Shown here: positions 7,690-15,509 of the stretch, piece after piece
Numbering within the stretch: the first letter of the stretch is position 1
How the letters are laid out: every line of letters begins with the position of its first letter
Assembly (NCBI GenBank): GCA_937876985.1
Contig: CALEFT010000008.1
Span: 15,426-79,425 of the forward strand
Source: an uncultured Clostridia bacterium
Lineage (GTDB): Bacteria; Bacillota; Clostridia; Saccharofermentanales; Saccharofermentanaceae
Length of the DNA stretch: 64,000 nucleotides
Reading direction: 5' to 3'
Translations under genes and position numbers: made by a program
The notes under the pieces: generated by a model
What the model was told of the DNA's origin: nothing
The model's input: only the letters and a program-made list of their open reading frames with translations
Databases searched by the model: none

Positions 7690-10488
7690 TCAAATGCCCA
7701 GCTCGAGATTTGCTACACTTCCGTTATTAGAAGTCTTCGTAACGACAATCTTCTTCGTGATTCGACTCTTAAGTTCCTCTACGTGCGAGATAATTCCAAC
7801 AAGCCTATTTCCATCACTAGCAAGGTCTCCAAGCACGCCGATAGCGGTCTTCAAGGTCTCATCATCAAGCGTACCAAAGCCCTCGTCGATAAAAATCGTG
7901 TCAATCTTGACGCCGCCCGAAGTCGCCTGTATTTCTTCAGCTAGACCTAATGCCAACGCAAGTGACGACATGAACGACTCACCTCCAGACAAGCTGCTTA
8001 CGCTTCGTGGCTTTTCGGAAGAGAAATTGTCGACTACATCAAGGTCTAGTCCAGACTGCGCACTCTTGTTAGAAGCGACAACGCGTCTTCTTAGCTCATA
8101 CTGCCCCGAAGTCATGCGCGATAGTCTCACATTTGCTCTTCTTATTACTCTCTCGAAAAAGCTCATCTGCACATAAGTCTCAAGCATAATCTTCTCTTGT
8201 CCACTAAGCTTACCTAACGCTGTGTCAGCAAGTGGATTGAGCCACTTTTGTTTCTTCTCAATATCAGCAATCTTAGAATTCTTCTCGCCAATCTTGCTAT
8301 AAATATTCTCATTAGTTTGTAGTCTCTTAAGGATGTTCTCGTCATTATATGTAAGCATATCTAGCTTACCTTCGATAAGCTCATATTCATTTACGAGATT
8401 ATTTCTCTCTTCTTCAGAAGTAGACTTGATTTCTTGCTCATCAATCTGCTTACCAAGCTCTTCGAGTCTGGTCTTTGCCTGAACCTCTTCATTGTTCTTG
8501 ATATTAAGAGCATCCGTCTTATTCTTAAGAATATCGTCAAGCATTTTCGCTTCATACTTAAGACTATTAATAGCCTTGGTTGCTTCATTCTTCGTCTCAA
8601 ATTTAAGCTTGTCGTCATATGCAGCAATCTGCTTAGTCTTCTCGTCGATTGTCACCTTGCTAGTCTCGATATCCTTCTCGCATTTGCTCTTATCAGCCAA
8701 GCATTCGTTAAGCTCTGTCTCGCATTCTGGAATCTTCTTATCAAGCGCATTCTTACGGTTAACCTTATTAACGATTTCCTTAAGTTCTTCGCATACCAAG
8801 TTAAATTGATTCCTAGCCTCTTTATTATTCGCATTGATAATATCTACAACCTGACCTTGGAACTGTTTCATGTTCATGCTCTTGTCGTAATTAACTTCCA
8901 AAGCCTCACACAAAGCTTCGCGTTCCTTATGGTGCTCTGCTAGCTTCACCTTGAAATCGGAATCAAGCTTATCCTTGACCTTACGTAATGAATCAACATC
9001 TTCTCGTAATTTATCAAGCTCCTCTTTCGATGGTGCATCAACAGCCTTCGTAGCTTTCTTCGGATGATCTAGCGAACCACAAACCGGACAAGGCTTGTTG
9101 TCCTCGAGCTTTTCGGCGAGGAAGCCTGCCTGCTCGCTAATGTAGAGAGAATTCATCTGCTCATATTCACATTCCTTCGTTTTGAATTCATTCTCCTTAG
9201 TAGCTAGCTCATTCTTGATTCCAACTACTTCATGATAGGATTTGCAGATTTTCTCATATTTCTGCCTGTTGCCGTCACACTTAGCTAGCTGCTCTTCAAG
9301 CTTCTCCTTCTCTTGCTCCTTAGTAACCTTGCTCGCAACAATATCAGTAAGTGTCTCAAGCTCTTTCTTGTAGTTATTAATTGTTTCTCTGAGGCTTCGA
9401 ATTTGCTCATCCAAATCAGACAAATCCTCTTGTGCTTCCTCCTTCTTCGCCATCGCCTCGGAAAGAGCCTTCTTCGCCTTCTCACGCTCCTCGTAGTCAC
9501 CAATTCGCGCCTCGATTTGAGTAGCACTTTGCATCCATTTATCATAATTCTTCGTCTTGTTATTAAGCGCATCCTGCTGTTCACCTATAACAAGCTTAAG
9601 CTCGTCAGATATTGTATTCACCTTAAGCTTTTGCGCCTCATATTCAGCGAAAAGCTTAACCGCCCTATCATATTCATCCAGATTTTTCTTCTTATTGTCA
9701 CGATCCTTCTCATAAGCTGTTCTAAGCTTCTTGTTCTCTTCTCTTGTCTTCCTGTCAGCTTCAATAATCAATGCCAGATTATCCATCACATCCTTACTTG
9801 GCATCGTCACAAAATCCAATTCTGAATACTCTTCACCTTCAGGGATTCTTATGTCATTAATACTGTCCTTGATATCCGCAAGCAACGCCTTACCGCTAGC
9901 ATCAAGAGCATTTCTCTCTTTATTTATTGTATTCTGCAATATCTCGTAATCTTCTGTGCCAAAAACCTTACGGAAGATACTCATTCTATCCTTCGTATCA
10001 CTTGTGAGAACCTTACGGAAATCGCCCTGAGCAATCATAGCAATCTGTCTAAACTGCTTCTCATCGATTCTCATAATGTCCTTAATTTTGCTATTAACAA
10101 TCGAACGATTGGATTCGTATTCGCCACCTGGCAAATAAAGCTCCGCCTTCTCACTCTCGCTTGTCACACCGCTTCCTCGTGACTTCGTTCTCTCCTGCTG
10201 TGGAGTTCTTCTTACCCTATATTCCTTGCCGTCATATTCAAATGTTAGCTCGACATAAGTCTGCACACTAGCATCAACGCCAGTTGTACGAAGCAAATTT
10301 GTCTCACGGTCATCGCCACTTGCTTCGCCATATAAAGCGAAAGTAATTGCATCGAAGATTGTAGTCTTACCTGAACCTGTAGGTCCTGTAATTAGATATA
10401 GTCCGCTGTCGCCAAGCTTATCAAATTCAATCACAGTCTTTCCTACATAGGACTCGAACGCCTGCATTTCTAGTCTCTTTGGTCTCAT
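7690..10488 (-). CDS. sbcC: Exonuclease subunit SbcC (SMC-like ATPase)
   Basis: The 932-residue Rad50/SbcC homologue has Walker A GPTGSGKT at residues 35-42. Two long coiled-coil arms (about 170-450 and 480-760) flank a zinc-hook CPVC near residue 466. The ABC signature LSGGESF and Walker B DTIFIDEGFGTLD are close to the C-terminus. With SbcD it forms an ATP-dependent nuclease that opens DNA hairpins and processes double-strand breaks. Its ATG overlaps the sbcD stop by four bases, so the two are translationally coupled. Length is slightly short compared with E. coli SbcC but normal for Firmicutes. Confidence 0.96.
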   Translation of the reverse strand: MRPKRLEMQAFESYVGKTVIEFDKLGDSGLYLITGPTGSGKTTIFDAITFALYGEASGDDRETNLLRTTGVDASVQTYVELTFEYDGKEYRVRRTPQQERTKSRGSGVTSESEKAELYLPGGEYESNRSIVNSKIKDIMRIDEKQFRQIAMIAQGDFRKVLTSDTKDRMSIFRKVFGTEDYEILQNTINKERNALDASGKALLADIKDSINDIRIPEGEEYSELDFVTMPSKDVMDNLALIIEADRKTREENKKLRTAYEKDRDNKKKNLDEYDRAVKLFAEYEAQKLKVNTISDELKLVIGEQQDALNNKTKNYDKWMQSATQIEARIGDYEEREKAKKALSEAMAKKEEAQEDLSDLDEQIRSLRETINNYKKELETLTDIVASKVTKEQEKEKLEEQLAKCDGNRQKYEKICKSYHEVVGIKNELATKENEFKTKECEYEQMNSLYISEQAGFLAEKLEDNKPCPVCGSLDHPKKATKAVDAPSKEELDKLREDVDSLRKVKDKLDSDFKVKLAEHHKEREALCEALEVNYDKSMNMKQFQGQVVDIINANNKEARNQFNLVCEELKEIVNKVNRKNALDKKIPECETELNECLADKSKCEKDIETSKVTIDEKTKQIAAYDDKLKFETKNEATKAINSLKYEAKMLDDILKNKTDALNIKNNEEVQAKTRLEELGKQIDEQEIKSTSEEERNNLVNEYELIEGKLDMLTYNDENILKRLQTNENIYSKIGEKNSKIADIEKKQKWLNPLADTALGKLSGQEKIMLETYVQMSFFERVIRRANVRLSRMTSGQYELRRRVVASNKSAQSGLDLDVVDNFSSEKPRSVSSLSGGESFMSSLALALGLAEEIQATSGGVKIDTIFIDEGFGTLDDETLKTAIGVLGDLASDGNRLVGIISHVEELKSRITKKIVVTKTSNNGSVANLELGI

Positions 10489-11681
10489 AAGCTATCCTCC
10501 TCATCTCTATTCCAAATCTCATCAATAAGCGAAGCTACATATTTCTTCTGATCCTCATCGAATCCAGTTCCATTACACTTTGTATAGAATTCTTCGAAAA
10601 TCGCGAACGGATCAACTCTATCGACTGCCTCAAGTCCACCTTTAATCTGCGACTCTGTTCTCGTTCTAGTATTCTCAATCTCAAGTGTCATCATGCGTGG
10701 ATAAATCTGCTTAAGCTTGCTATATGCATTAGGCTCCTCATGTTCATCTGTAAGCACAACGCGAAGATATGCATCACGCCACTTGCTATCCTTAACATAT
10801 TTATCTGAAGTAACCGTCTCGAAGCTACCACGAAGTTCACGCATATCATAGCGTGGCACAAGTGGCACCTCTGTCACTTCAAGCTTCGCATATTTGTCAC
10901 CAGCCTTCTTCGGCTCAAAATCCACAATCGTAACACTCTTACTATCATGAACCTCAGAGAAGGAATATTTAAGCGGAGTACCGCAATATCTAATTCTTGC
11001 ATCGCCACCAACATTCTGTGGTCTATGCAAATGTCCAAGTGCCACATAATCAAACTTATCGAAAGCACTTCCATCAACATTCTCAGTTCCACCAATAATA
11101 AGCTCCTCAGACTCAGAGACAGCACCACCTGTAACAAACTGATGTGTCGCAATTACATTAATAATGCTGCTATCAACATCCATCTTATTTGTCATATATT
11201 TAACAGCTTCATCGAAGCTAGTAATCTTAGTATCGTTGTCTTCACTATCCTCGCTAGCAATGCTCATCCTGACATCAATCGGCTTAATAAATGGAAGCAT
11301 CCATACCGCCATCTTCGATCCAGCCTCATCTTCTACAATAACATTATTAACATTGCCATCAAACTTGCCGCAGATATGAACGCCCTCACGAAGAAGTGCA
11401 GAGTTCGTGCTAAGTCTCGTCGCTGAATCGTGGTTACCTGCAATGATAATCACTTGACTTACCAATTTGGTAACATCGAGAAGAAATCCCTCAAAAACTC
11501 CAATCGCCTCTGTCGGAGCAACCTGTCTATCGTAAACATCTCCGCTAATAATCAGCGCATCTGGCTTATGAGAAGAAATAACATCAACAATCTGACCTAG
11601 AACCACCTTCTGGTCATCTAGCATTGAGAAATCCTTGACTCTCTTTCCAATATGCAAATCCGACAAATGAATAATTCTCAT
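10485..11681 (-). CDS. sbcD: Exonuclease subunit SbcD (Mre11-like nuclease)
   Basis: The 398-residue metallophosphoesterase carries the Mre11/SbcD motifs in order: SDLHIGK (residues 7-13), SGDVYDR, AGNHDS, ATHQF and ALGHLHRP. A capping domain and a C-terminal region of about 120 residues follow. It supplies the Mn-dependent nuclease site of the SbcCD complex. The start has a strong TAAGGAGGAT site. It is the first gene of the sbcDC operon; 181 bases of upstream sequence hold no other gene. Confidence 0.96.
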   Translation of the reverse strand: MRIIHLSDLHIGKRVKDFSMLDDQKVVLGQIVDVISSHKPDALIISGDVYDRQVAPTEAIGVFEGFLLDVTKLVSQVIIIAGNHDSATRLSTNSALLREGVHICGKFDGNVNNVIVEDEAGSKMAVWMLPFIKPIDVRMSIASEDSEDNDTKITSFDEAVKYMTNKMDVDSSIINVIATHQFVTGGAVSESEELIIGGTENVDGSAFDKFDYVALGHLHRPQNVGGDARIRYCGTPLKYSFSEVHDSKSVTIVDFEPKKAGDKYAKLEVTEVPLVPRYDMRELRGSFETVTSDKYVKDSKWRDAYLRVVLTDEHEEPNAYSKLKQIYPRMMTLEIENTRTRTESQIKGGLEAVDRVDPFAIFEEFYTKCNGTGFDEDQKKYVASLIDEIWNRDEEDSL

Positions 11682-11862
11682 CTAATCCTCCTTATTTCCG
11701 GCAATGAAGCCACTAGAATTCATGTGTTTCTAAAGTTTGCTGGCGGTAGCCTTTCGAGCGCGAAAAGCAATAAAAAGAATACTAAAACCTAACGCTAAGC
11801 GCCTGCTTCGTAGCGGTAGTCTCTGTTTCTTTATAATCTATTATAAACTATTGGGTGTCCGA

Positions 11863-12957
11863 TTAAAGGTATAGCTTCTCGCAAATAACGCGATTCTTGC
11901 CCTCGCGCTTTGCACGATAGAGGCAGTTGTCCGCAATAATCATATGTCTATCTACTGGGAAGTTATCGGCAGACTTCGTAAGACAAAGGCCAATACTAAC
12001 CGTAACCTTAATCTTCACGCCGTCAATCTCATATTCCTGCTGCTCAATTCTCTGGCGAAGCCTCTCTGCATACTCGAGGTGATCATGCTCACAGGTTAGG
12101 AAGGCTGCGAACTCCTCACCACCCCATCTGCAGTACACAGTATGCTCGCAGAAAACCTCCTGCATAGCGCTAGCAACATGCTTCAAAATCTCATCACCAA
12201 TCGCGTGACCATAGAGGTCATTAATCTTCTTAAAGTCATCGATATCAAGAATCAAGCATCCAGCAAGCTGCGACAAGTCACCATTTCTTAGTTTCTCATT
12301 GATATCCTCATAGAAACCATATCGGTTATATACTCCAGTAAGAGCATCGTGTCTATAAAGCTTAATATATTTCTCCTCCGACTCAATGAGCTGACGCTGC
12401 GTCTCCTGACGAATCAGCTCAATAAACAAGCCGGTAATCATGCAAGTAATATAAACAATAGGGAATCTAAGCATAAACTCTTCAGTATATTGATACTGCA
12501 AAACCGCTTCACCAACTGGCGTCCAGAACATCAAGATAATAAATGCCAGCTGAATCAAACTGAATATCACACCCGTCTTCGCACCGAAGACAATCATCGC
12601 GAAGCATGGCACAAACAACGACCAAAGTATACTAAAGCCATTAGGAATGCCAGTAACAATAAAGAATGCCATCAGCGCAAAAACCTCAACCGCAAACAAC
12701 ACGTAGGCAACCATGTCAATTTTCTTCATCCAAATCGACAGGAAAAAATTCACGATGCATAAGCCAGCAAAAACAAATGTGACCACTGCAAGCACATGCT
12801 CCGAAGTAATGATATTAATCAGCGTCATCACAAGCGACACCAGAACCAAAATAGCATTGAGCATCCTAAACAGAATCTCCTGGCGGTAGTACGAATCCCT
12901 CGCCGTCTTGGAAATTCTATCCATCAACCCACTCAAACAAGTCTGAAACCACTTCAT
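11863..12957 (-). CDS. Membrane diguanylate cyclase (GGDEF)
   Basis: The 364-residue protein begins with about six hydrophobic segments (residues 28-185), then a short linker and a GGDEF domain (about 200-364). The signature is RWGGEEF, an accepted active variant, preceded by HDALTGVYNRYGF and DIDDFKKINDLYGH. No RxxD inhibitory site is seen five residues before the signature, so product feedback through a canonical I-site is unlikely. It should synthesise cyclic di-GMP at the membrane in response to an unknown signal. No PilZ, EAL or riboswitch target is visible here. The start is preceded by GAGGG. Confidence 0.9.
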   Translation of the reverse strand: MKWFQTCLSGLMDRISKTARDSYYRQEILFRMLNAILVLVSLVMTLINIITSEHVLAVVTFVFAGLCIVNFFLSIWMKKIDMVAYVLFAVEVFALMAFFIVTGIPNGFSILWSLFVPCFAMIVFGAKTGVIFSLIQLAFIILMFWTPVGEAVLQYQYTEEFMLRFPIVYITCMITGLFIELIRQETQRQLIESEEKYIKLYRHDALTGVYNRYGFYEDINEKLRNGDLSQLAGCLILDIDDFKKINDLYGHAIGDEILKHVASAMQEVFCEHTVYCRWGGEEFAAFLTCEHDHLEYAERLRQRIEQQEYEIDGVKIKVTVSIGLCLTKSADNFPVDRHMIIADNCLYRAKREGKNRVICEKLYL

Positions 12958-13279
12958 GTCGTACCCTCATCTCGCAATCACATGCAAGTCTTGTAGCCGA
13001 AAGCCCTCTCTTATTGTAATTCTACCACTTCCAAAGACTTTTGAACGAACAAAAACCAAAAATCTTAGAAATATTTAAGTTTTCCCTCGCCCCCCTCGAA
13101 AAGCATCGCCACACCATCTACCACATTTTTGCCCTAAAATATCGTCTACATGTGCAAAAATCGCAAAAAAACTCTCACGATATTGTATTTTTTCTGAAAA
13201 ATAAGTAGGTGTATAATTTATGCGAAAAGATTTTCGAGAAAGCTAGATAAGCTAGCTACACAAAAGTGAGGTGAAACTA
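12958..13279. other. Intergenic region between the diguanylate cyclase and nagB
   Basis: This 322-base divergent region holds a copy of the CTCGAAAAGCAT word at 13095-13106 and a TATAAT box at 13212-13217 in the nagB direction, without a convincing -35. GAGGTG lies immediately before the nagB start. No other gene or hairpin terminator was recognised. Confidence 0.5.
13095..13106 (+). repeat. CTCGAAAAGCAT word
   Basis: Intergenic copy between the diguanylate cyclase and nagB; one of five identical 12-mers, all between genes. Confidence 0.7.
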
Positions 13280-14008
13280 ATGGAAATCATCATTAAGAAG
13301 AACTACGAAGAAATGAGCAAGGTCGCAGCAAGCATCATTGCCGATCAGATTAAGTCAAAGCCTAATTCCGTACTTGGCCTAGCTACTGGTTCAACGCCAA
13401 TTGGCACATACGACGAACTCGTTTCCATGAACAAGGCGGGCGAGATTTCTTTCGCAGACATCAAAACAGTAAACCTCGATGAGTACAAGGGACTCCCACG
13501 CGAGCACAAGGAAAGCTATTTCCGCTTCATGCGCGACCATCTCCTAAGTCACGTAGACATCAACCTAGACAACTGCTTCATCCCAGACGGCCTAGCTTCC
13601 GATGCAAAAACCGCGTGCATCGAATACGAGGACAAGGTAAGAAGCCTCGGTGGACAGGATTTACAGCTACTTGGTCTTGGACACAATGGACACATCGGCT
13701 TCAACGAGCCTGGCGATAGCTTTGTGAAGGACACACATGTAGTTGACCTCACAGACCGCACAATCACAGCAAATCAGCGTTTCTTCAACTCCTACGACGA
13801 GGTTCCAAAGCAAGCCCTCACCATGGGAATTGGAACAATTATGCAGGCAGCTAAGATTTTGGTTATCGTTAGCGGCAAGGACAAAGCAGAAGCCGTTCGC
13901 GACGCAATCGAAGGCCCAATCACACCAAGCTGCCAGGCATCCATCTTGCAGCTACACAAGAACGTGATTTTTGTTGTCGACGAGGACGCCGCTTCCCTAC
14001 TTAAGTAA
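13280..14008 (+). CDS. nagB: Glucosamine-6-phosphate deaminase
   Basis: With the ATG at 13280 the protein is 242 residues, the usual NagB length. A GTG nine bases upstream is in frame but is itself part of the GAGGTG ribosome site, so it is rejected. Family motifs are clear: LGLATGSTPIGTYDEL, the catalytic NLDEYKGL, the GLGHNGHIGFNEPG loop with the active-site His, and the MGIGTIMQA segment. It converts glucosamine-6-phosphate to fructose-6-phosphate plus ammonia. No nagA or PTS gene is adjacent. It is the only plus-strand gene in the first 14.8 kb and is followed by a hairpin terminator. Confidence 0.96.
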   Translation: MEIIIKKNYEEMSKVAASIIADQIKSKPNSVLGLATGSTPIGTYDELVSMNKAGEISFADIKTVNLDEYKGLPREHKESYFRFMRDHLLSHVDINLDNCFIPDGLASDAKTACIEYEDKVRSLGGQDLQLLGLGHNGHIGFNEPGDSFVKDTHVVDLTDRTITANQRFFNSYDEVPKQALTMGIGTIMQAAKILVIVSGKDKAEAVRDAIEGPITPSCQASILQLHKNVIFVVDEDAASLLK

Positions 14009-14038
14009 TCGCTTAAAGTTAAGTCTAATAATTCAAAA

Positions 14039-14086
14039 CACCTAATTTACATGACTTGCTGGTCTTGCGAATTAGGTGCTTTTTGT
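14039..14086 (+). terminator. Rho-independent terminator of nagB
   Basis: CACCTAATT (14039-14047) pairs with AATTAGGTG (14070-14078) and is followed by CTTTTTG. Confidence 0.8.
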
Positions 14087-14110
14087 TGCGTTTACAAAAT
14101 GTCGAACTTG

Positions 14111-14122
14111 CTCGAAAAGCAT
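14111..14122 (+). repeat. CTCGAAAAGCAT word
   Basis: Intergenic copy between nagB and the NifX-like gene. Confidence 0.7.
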
Positions 14123-14200
14123 TCCCATTCTTGCTATTTGTCAAGTTGAAAAAGTATTATCCATCGCACATCAACACCAGAAAACAAACGCTTAATTCAA

Positions 14201-14233
14201 TAATTGCACGCACCTAAAAGGCACGTGCAATAC
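14201..14233. repeat. Inverted repeat downstream of the NifX-like gene
   Basis: ATTGCACG with GCACC pairs with GGCACGTGCAAT, giving a hairpin between the converging nagB and NifX-like genes. It lacks a clear T-run, so it may be a processed 3' end or weak terminator for the minus-strand gene. Confidence 0.45.
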
Positions 14234-14295
14234 TTCATACAATTACTTATAAGGGCAAACTAGAAATATTTCTCCCTCAGTTTTTGTTTCAATAA

Positions 14296-14763
14296 TCAGT
14301 GACAACCGCAAGAGCATCCGTCGCCGTGATCATGGTCGTGATGGTGGTGCTCATGCTCATGGTCATGATCGTGGTCGTGATGTCCATGGCATCCACAGGA
14401 GCAACCTTCACCATGCTCATGGTGATGCTCATGGTGATTACAATTCGCAGCATTCTTCTGCTCTAATGTTCCAGCAAGATACTCACGGACAGCGTCATCA
14501 CAAGATCCAGTTACACCAGCATAGAGCTCAATATCGGCGTCAGCAAGTGCAATCTGTGCACCACTTCCAATTCCACCGCAAATCAAAACATCTACATCGT
14601 TATCCTCCAAGAAACCTGCAAGAGCACTATGTCCTGCACCTTCTGTTGGAACAACCTCTGCTGCAACAACCGAACCGTCCTCAATATCATAAATCTTGAA
14701 CTCTTCAGTATGTCCAAAATGCCCAAAAATCTCGCCATTATCATGTGTTAATGCTATTCTCAT
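14296..14763 (-). CDS. NifX/NifB-type (dinitrogenase cofactor-like) protein with His/Cys-rich metal tail
   Basis: The 155-residue protein is preceded by GGAGG five bases before ATG 14763; a TTG four codons earlier overlaps that site and is rejected. Residues 1-103 match the NifX/NafY RNaseH-like fold: RIALTHDNGEIFGHFGHTEEF, VLICGGIGSGAQ and YAGVTGSCDDAVREYLAGTL. Proteins of this kind without nif genes are common in anaerobes and bind small metal clusters. The last 50 residues are extraordinary: about 20 His plus two CSCGCH motifs and many Asp/Glu. Metal sequestration or delivery is the likely role, but the metal is unknown. A TATAAT box lies at 14803-14808 on the minus strand. Confidence 0.82.
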   Translation of the reverse strand: MRIALTHDNGEIFGHFGHTEEFKIYDIEDGSVVAAEVVPTEGAGHSALAGFLEDNDVDVLICGGIGSGAQIALADADIELYAGVTGSCDDAVREYLAGTLEQKNAANCNHHEHHHEHGEGCSCGCHGHHDHDHDHEHEHHHHDHDHGDGCSCGCH

Positions 14764-14865
14764 AATGTCCTCCAATACTTGACAATTTTAATATCAAAAC
14801 ATATTATAACATATGCTTTGAAACTAAAGTCTAGGCAAATGCATTTAAGTTAACTTAATACTATG

Positions 14866-14953
14866 GAGACGTATCGAAGTGGTCATAACGAGGCGCACTC
14901 GAAATGCGTTAGCCCTCCGGGGCTCGAGGGTTCGAATCCCTCCGTCTCCGCCA
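14866..14953 (+). tRNA. tRNA-Ser (anticodon CGA)
   Basis: The acceptor arm GGAGACG pairs with CGTCTCC, followed by discriminator G and encoded CCA. The anticodon loop is CTCGAAA (anticodon CGA, reading UCG). A long variable arm (TAGCCCTCCGGGGCT) and the T-arm GGGTTCGAATCCC follow. This fits a class II serine tRNA. Confidence 0.95.
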
Positions 14954-15144
14954 ATGAAGAACCTACACCTCTGGTGTGGGTTCTTCTTTATGTGTAAAAA
15001 GAAGGGATTCGAACCCCATGCGGGGGCACTTGGGAAAAGGCGACTGTACTAAATGTACAGTTGACCCCAAGTGCGCGTGAAGATGCGAAGCATCTGAGGG
15101 CTTTTGGCGCCTAAGGCGACAAGCGAATCCCTCCGTCTCCGCCA
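14933..15144 (+). mobile_element. Duplicated tRNA-Ser 3' end flanking a 170-bp structured insert (att-site scar)
   Basis: The last 21 bases of the tRNA including CCA (14933-14953) recur perfectly at 15124-15144. Between them are an inverted T-arm copy (GGGATTCGAACCCC at 15005-15018), a hairpin CACTTGGG...CCCAAGTG (about 15027-15073) enclosing ACTGTAC/GTACAGT, a small AGATGC/GCATCT hairpin and GGCGCC/GGCGAC. A direct repeat of a tRNA 3' end is the usual product of tyrosine-recombinase integration. No integrase is present, so this is read as a scar or very small passive element. A structured RNA is an alternative. Confidence 0.6.
14957..14990 (+). terminator. Terminator after tRNA-Ser
   Basis: AAGAACCTACACC (14957-14969) pairs with GGTGTGGGTTCTT (14973-14985), followed by CTTTA. 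Confidence 0.7.
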
Positions 15145-15147
15145 TTC

Positions 15148-15181
15148 AAATAAACCAGTCCATCAGGGCTGGTTTTTATTT
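15148..15181 (+). terminator. Terminator following the duplicated tRNA end
   Basis: AAATAAACCAG (15148-15158) pairs with CTGGTTTTTATTT (15169-15181), which includes a T-run. It closes any transcript reading through from tRNA-Ser. Confidence 0.7.
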
Positions 15182-15234
15182 GTATTTCTTTAAGAGGGAT
15201 TCGAACACCGTGTGTGGCGCTAAGACTTTTCTCC

Positions 15235-15261
15235 TTGTTCTGCAATTTATGACTTTTCGCA
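15235..15261 (+). repeat. Left copy of the 27-bp direct repeat bounding the defence island
   Basis: The 27 bases beginning TTGTTCTGCAATTTATGACT and ending TTTTCGCA are identical to 26680-26706; flanking bases differ on both sides. Another inverted tRNA T-arm-like stretch (AGGGATTCGAAC) lies 31 bases to the left. Confidence 0.85.
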
Positions 15262-15284
15262 CCATTCGCATCCCCTATTAAACC

Positions 15285-15313
15285 TTGAAAAAACCTGAGA
15301 ATTGTGTTGTACT
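15285..15313 (+). promoter_or_regulatory. Candidate promoter for the island's first genes
   Basis: TTGAAA (15285-15290) and TGTACT (15308-15313) are 17 bases apart, upstream of the Fic gene and just inside the left 27-bp repeat. Confidence 0.4.
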
Positions 15314-15338
15314 ATGTTATGAATTGTTAATATATTAA

Positions 15339-15491
15339 ATGGAGGGCTTCAGCATAGATAACAACCTCGAACACTGGTGTTTAATGAAAGAAATAATAGA
15401 ATATCCTTTCCAGAAAAGAAGATTTGCTTTTGAAGCCGAAGAATATACTTGCATAGAAGTAAATACAACTGCAAACATCGTAGTTATTTAA
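15339..15491 (+). CDS. Possible small ORF (50 aa), doubtful
   Basis: An ATG at 15339 opens a frame of 50 codons (MEGFSIDNNLEHW... ending NIVVI) that stops 18 bases before the fic start. There is no ribosome site before this ATG; the GGAGGG lies just inside it. I recognise no family. It could be a decayed gene end or leader region of the island operon rather than a functional gene. Confidence 0.2.
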   Translation: MEGFSIDNNLEHWCLMKEIIEYPFQKRRFAFEAEEYTCIEVNTTANIVVI

Positions 15492-15509
15492 AAGAAAAGA
15501 GGTACAAAT

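Noticed and set aside
9285..9825. Arg-rich and Leu-rich ORFs inside sbcC on both strands
   Set aside because: They are antisense or frame shadows of the coiled-coil region and have no ribosome site or family match.
13271..13279. GTG start of nagB
   Set aside because: It is part of the GAGGTG ribosome site of the ATG at 13280, which gives the normal family length.
14963..15145. Minus-strand ORF of 60 aa beginning MAETEGF
   Set aside because: The frame is the reverse complement of a tRNA-Ser 3' end and structured insert; MAETEGF-type proteins are a known mis-annotation of serine tRNA genes.
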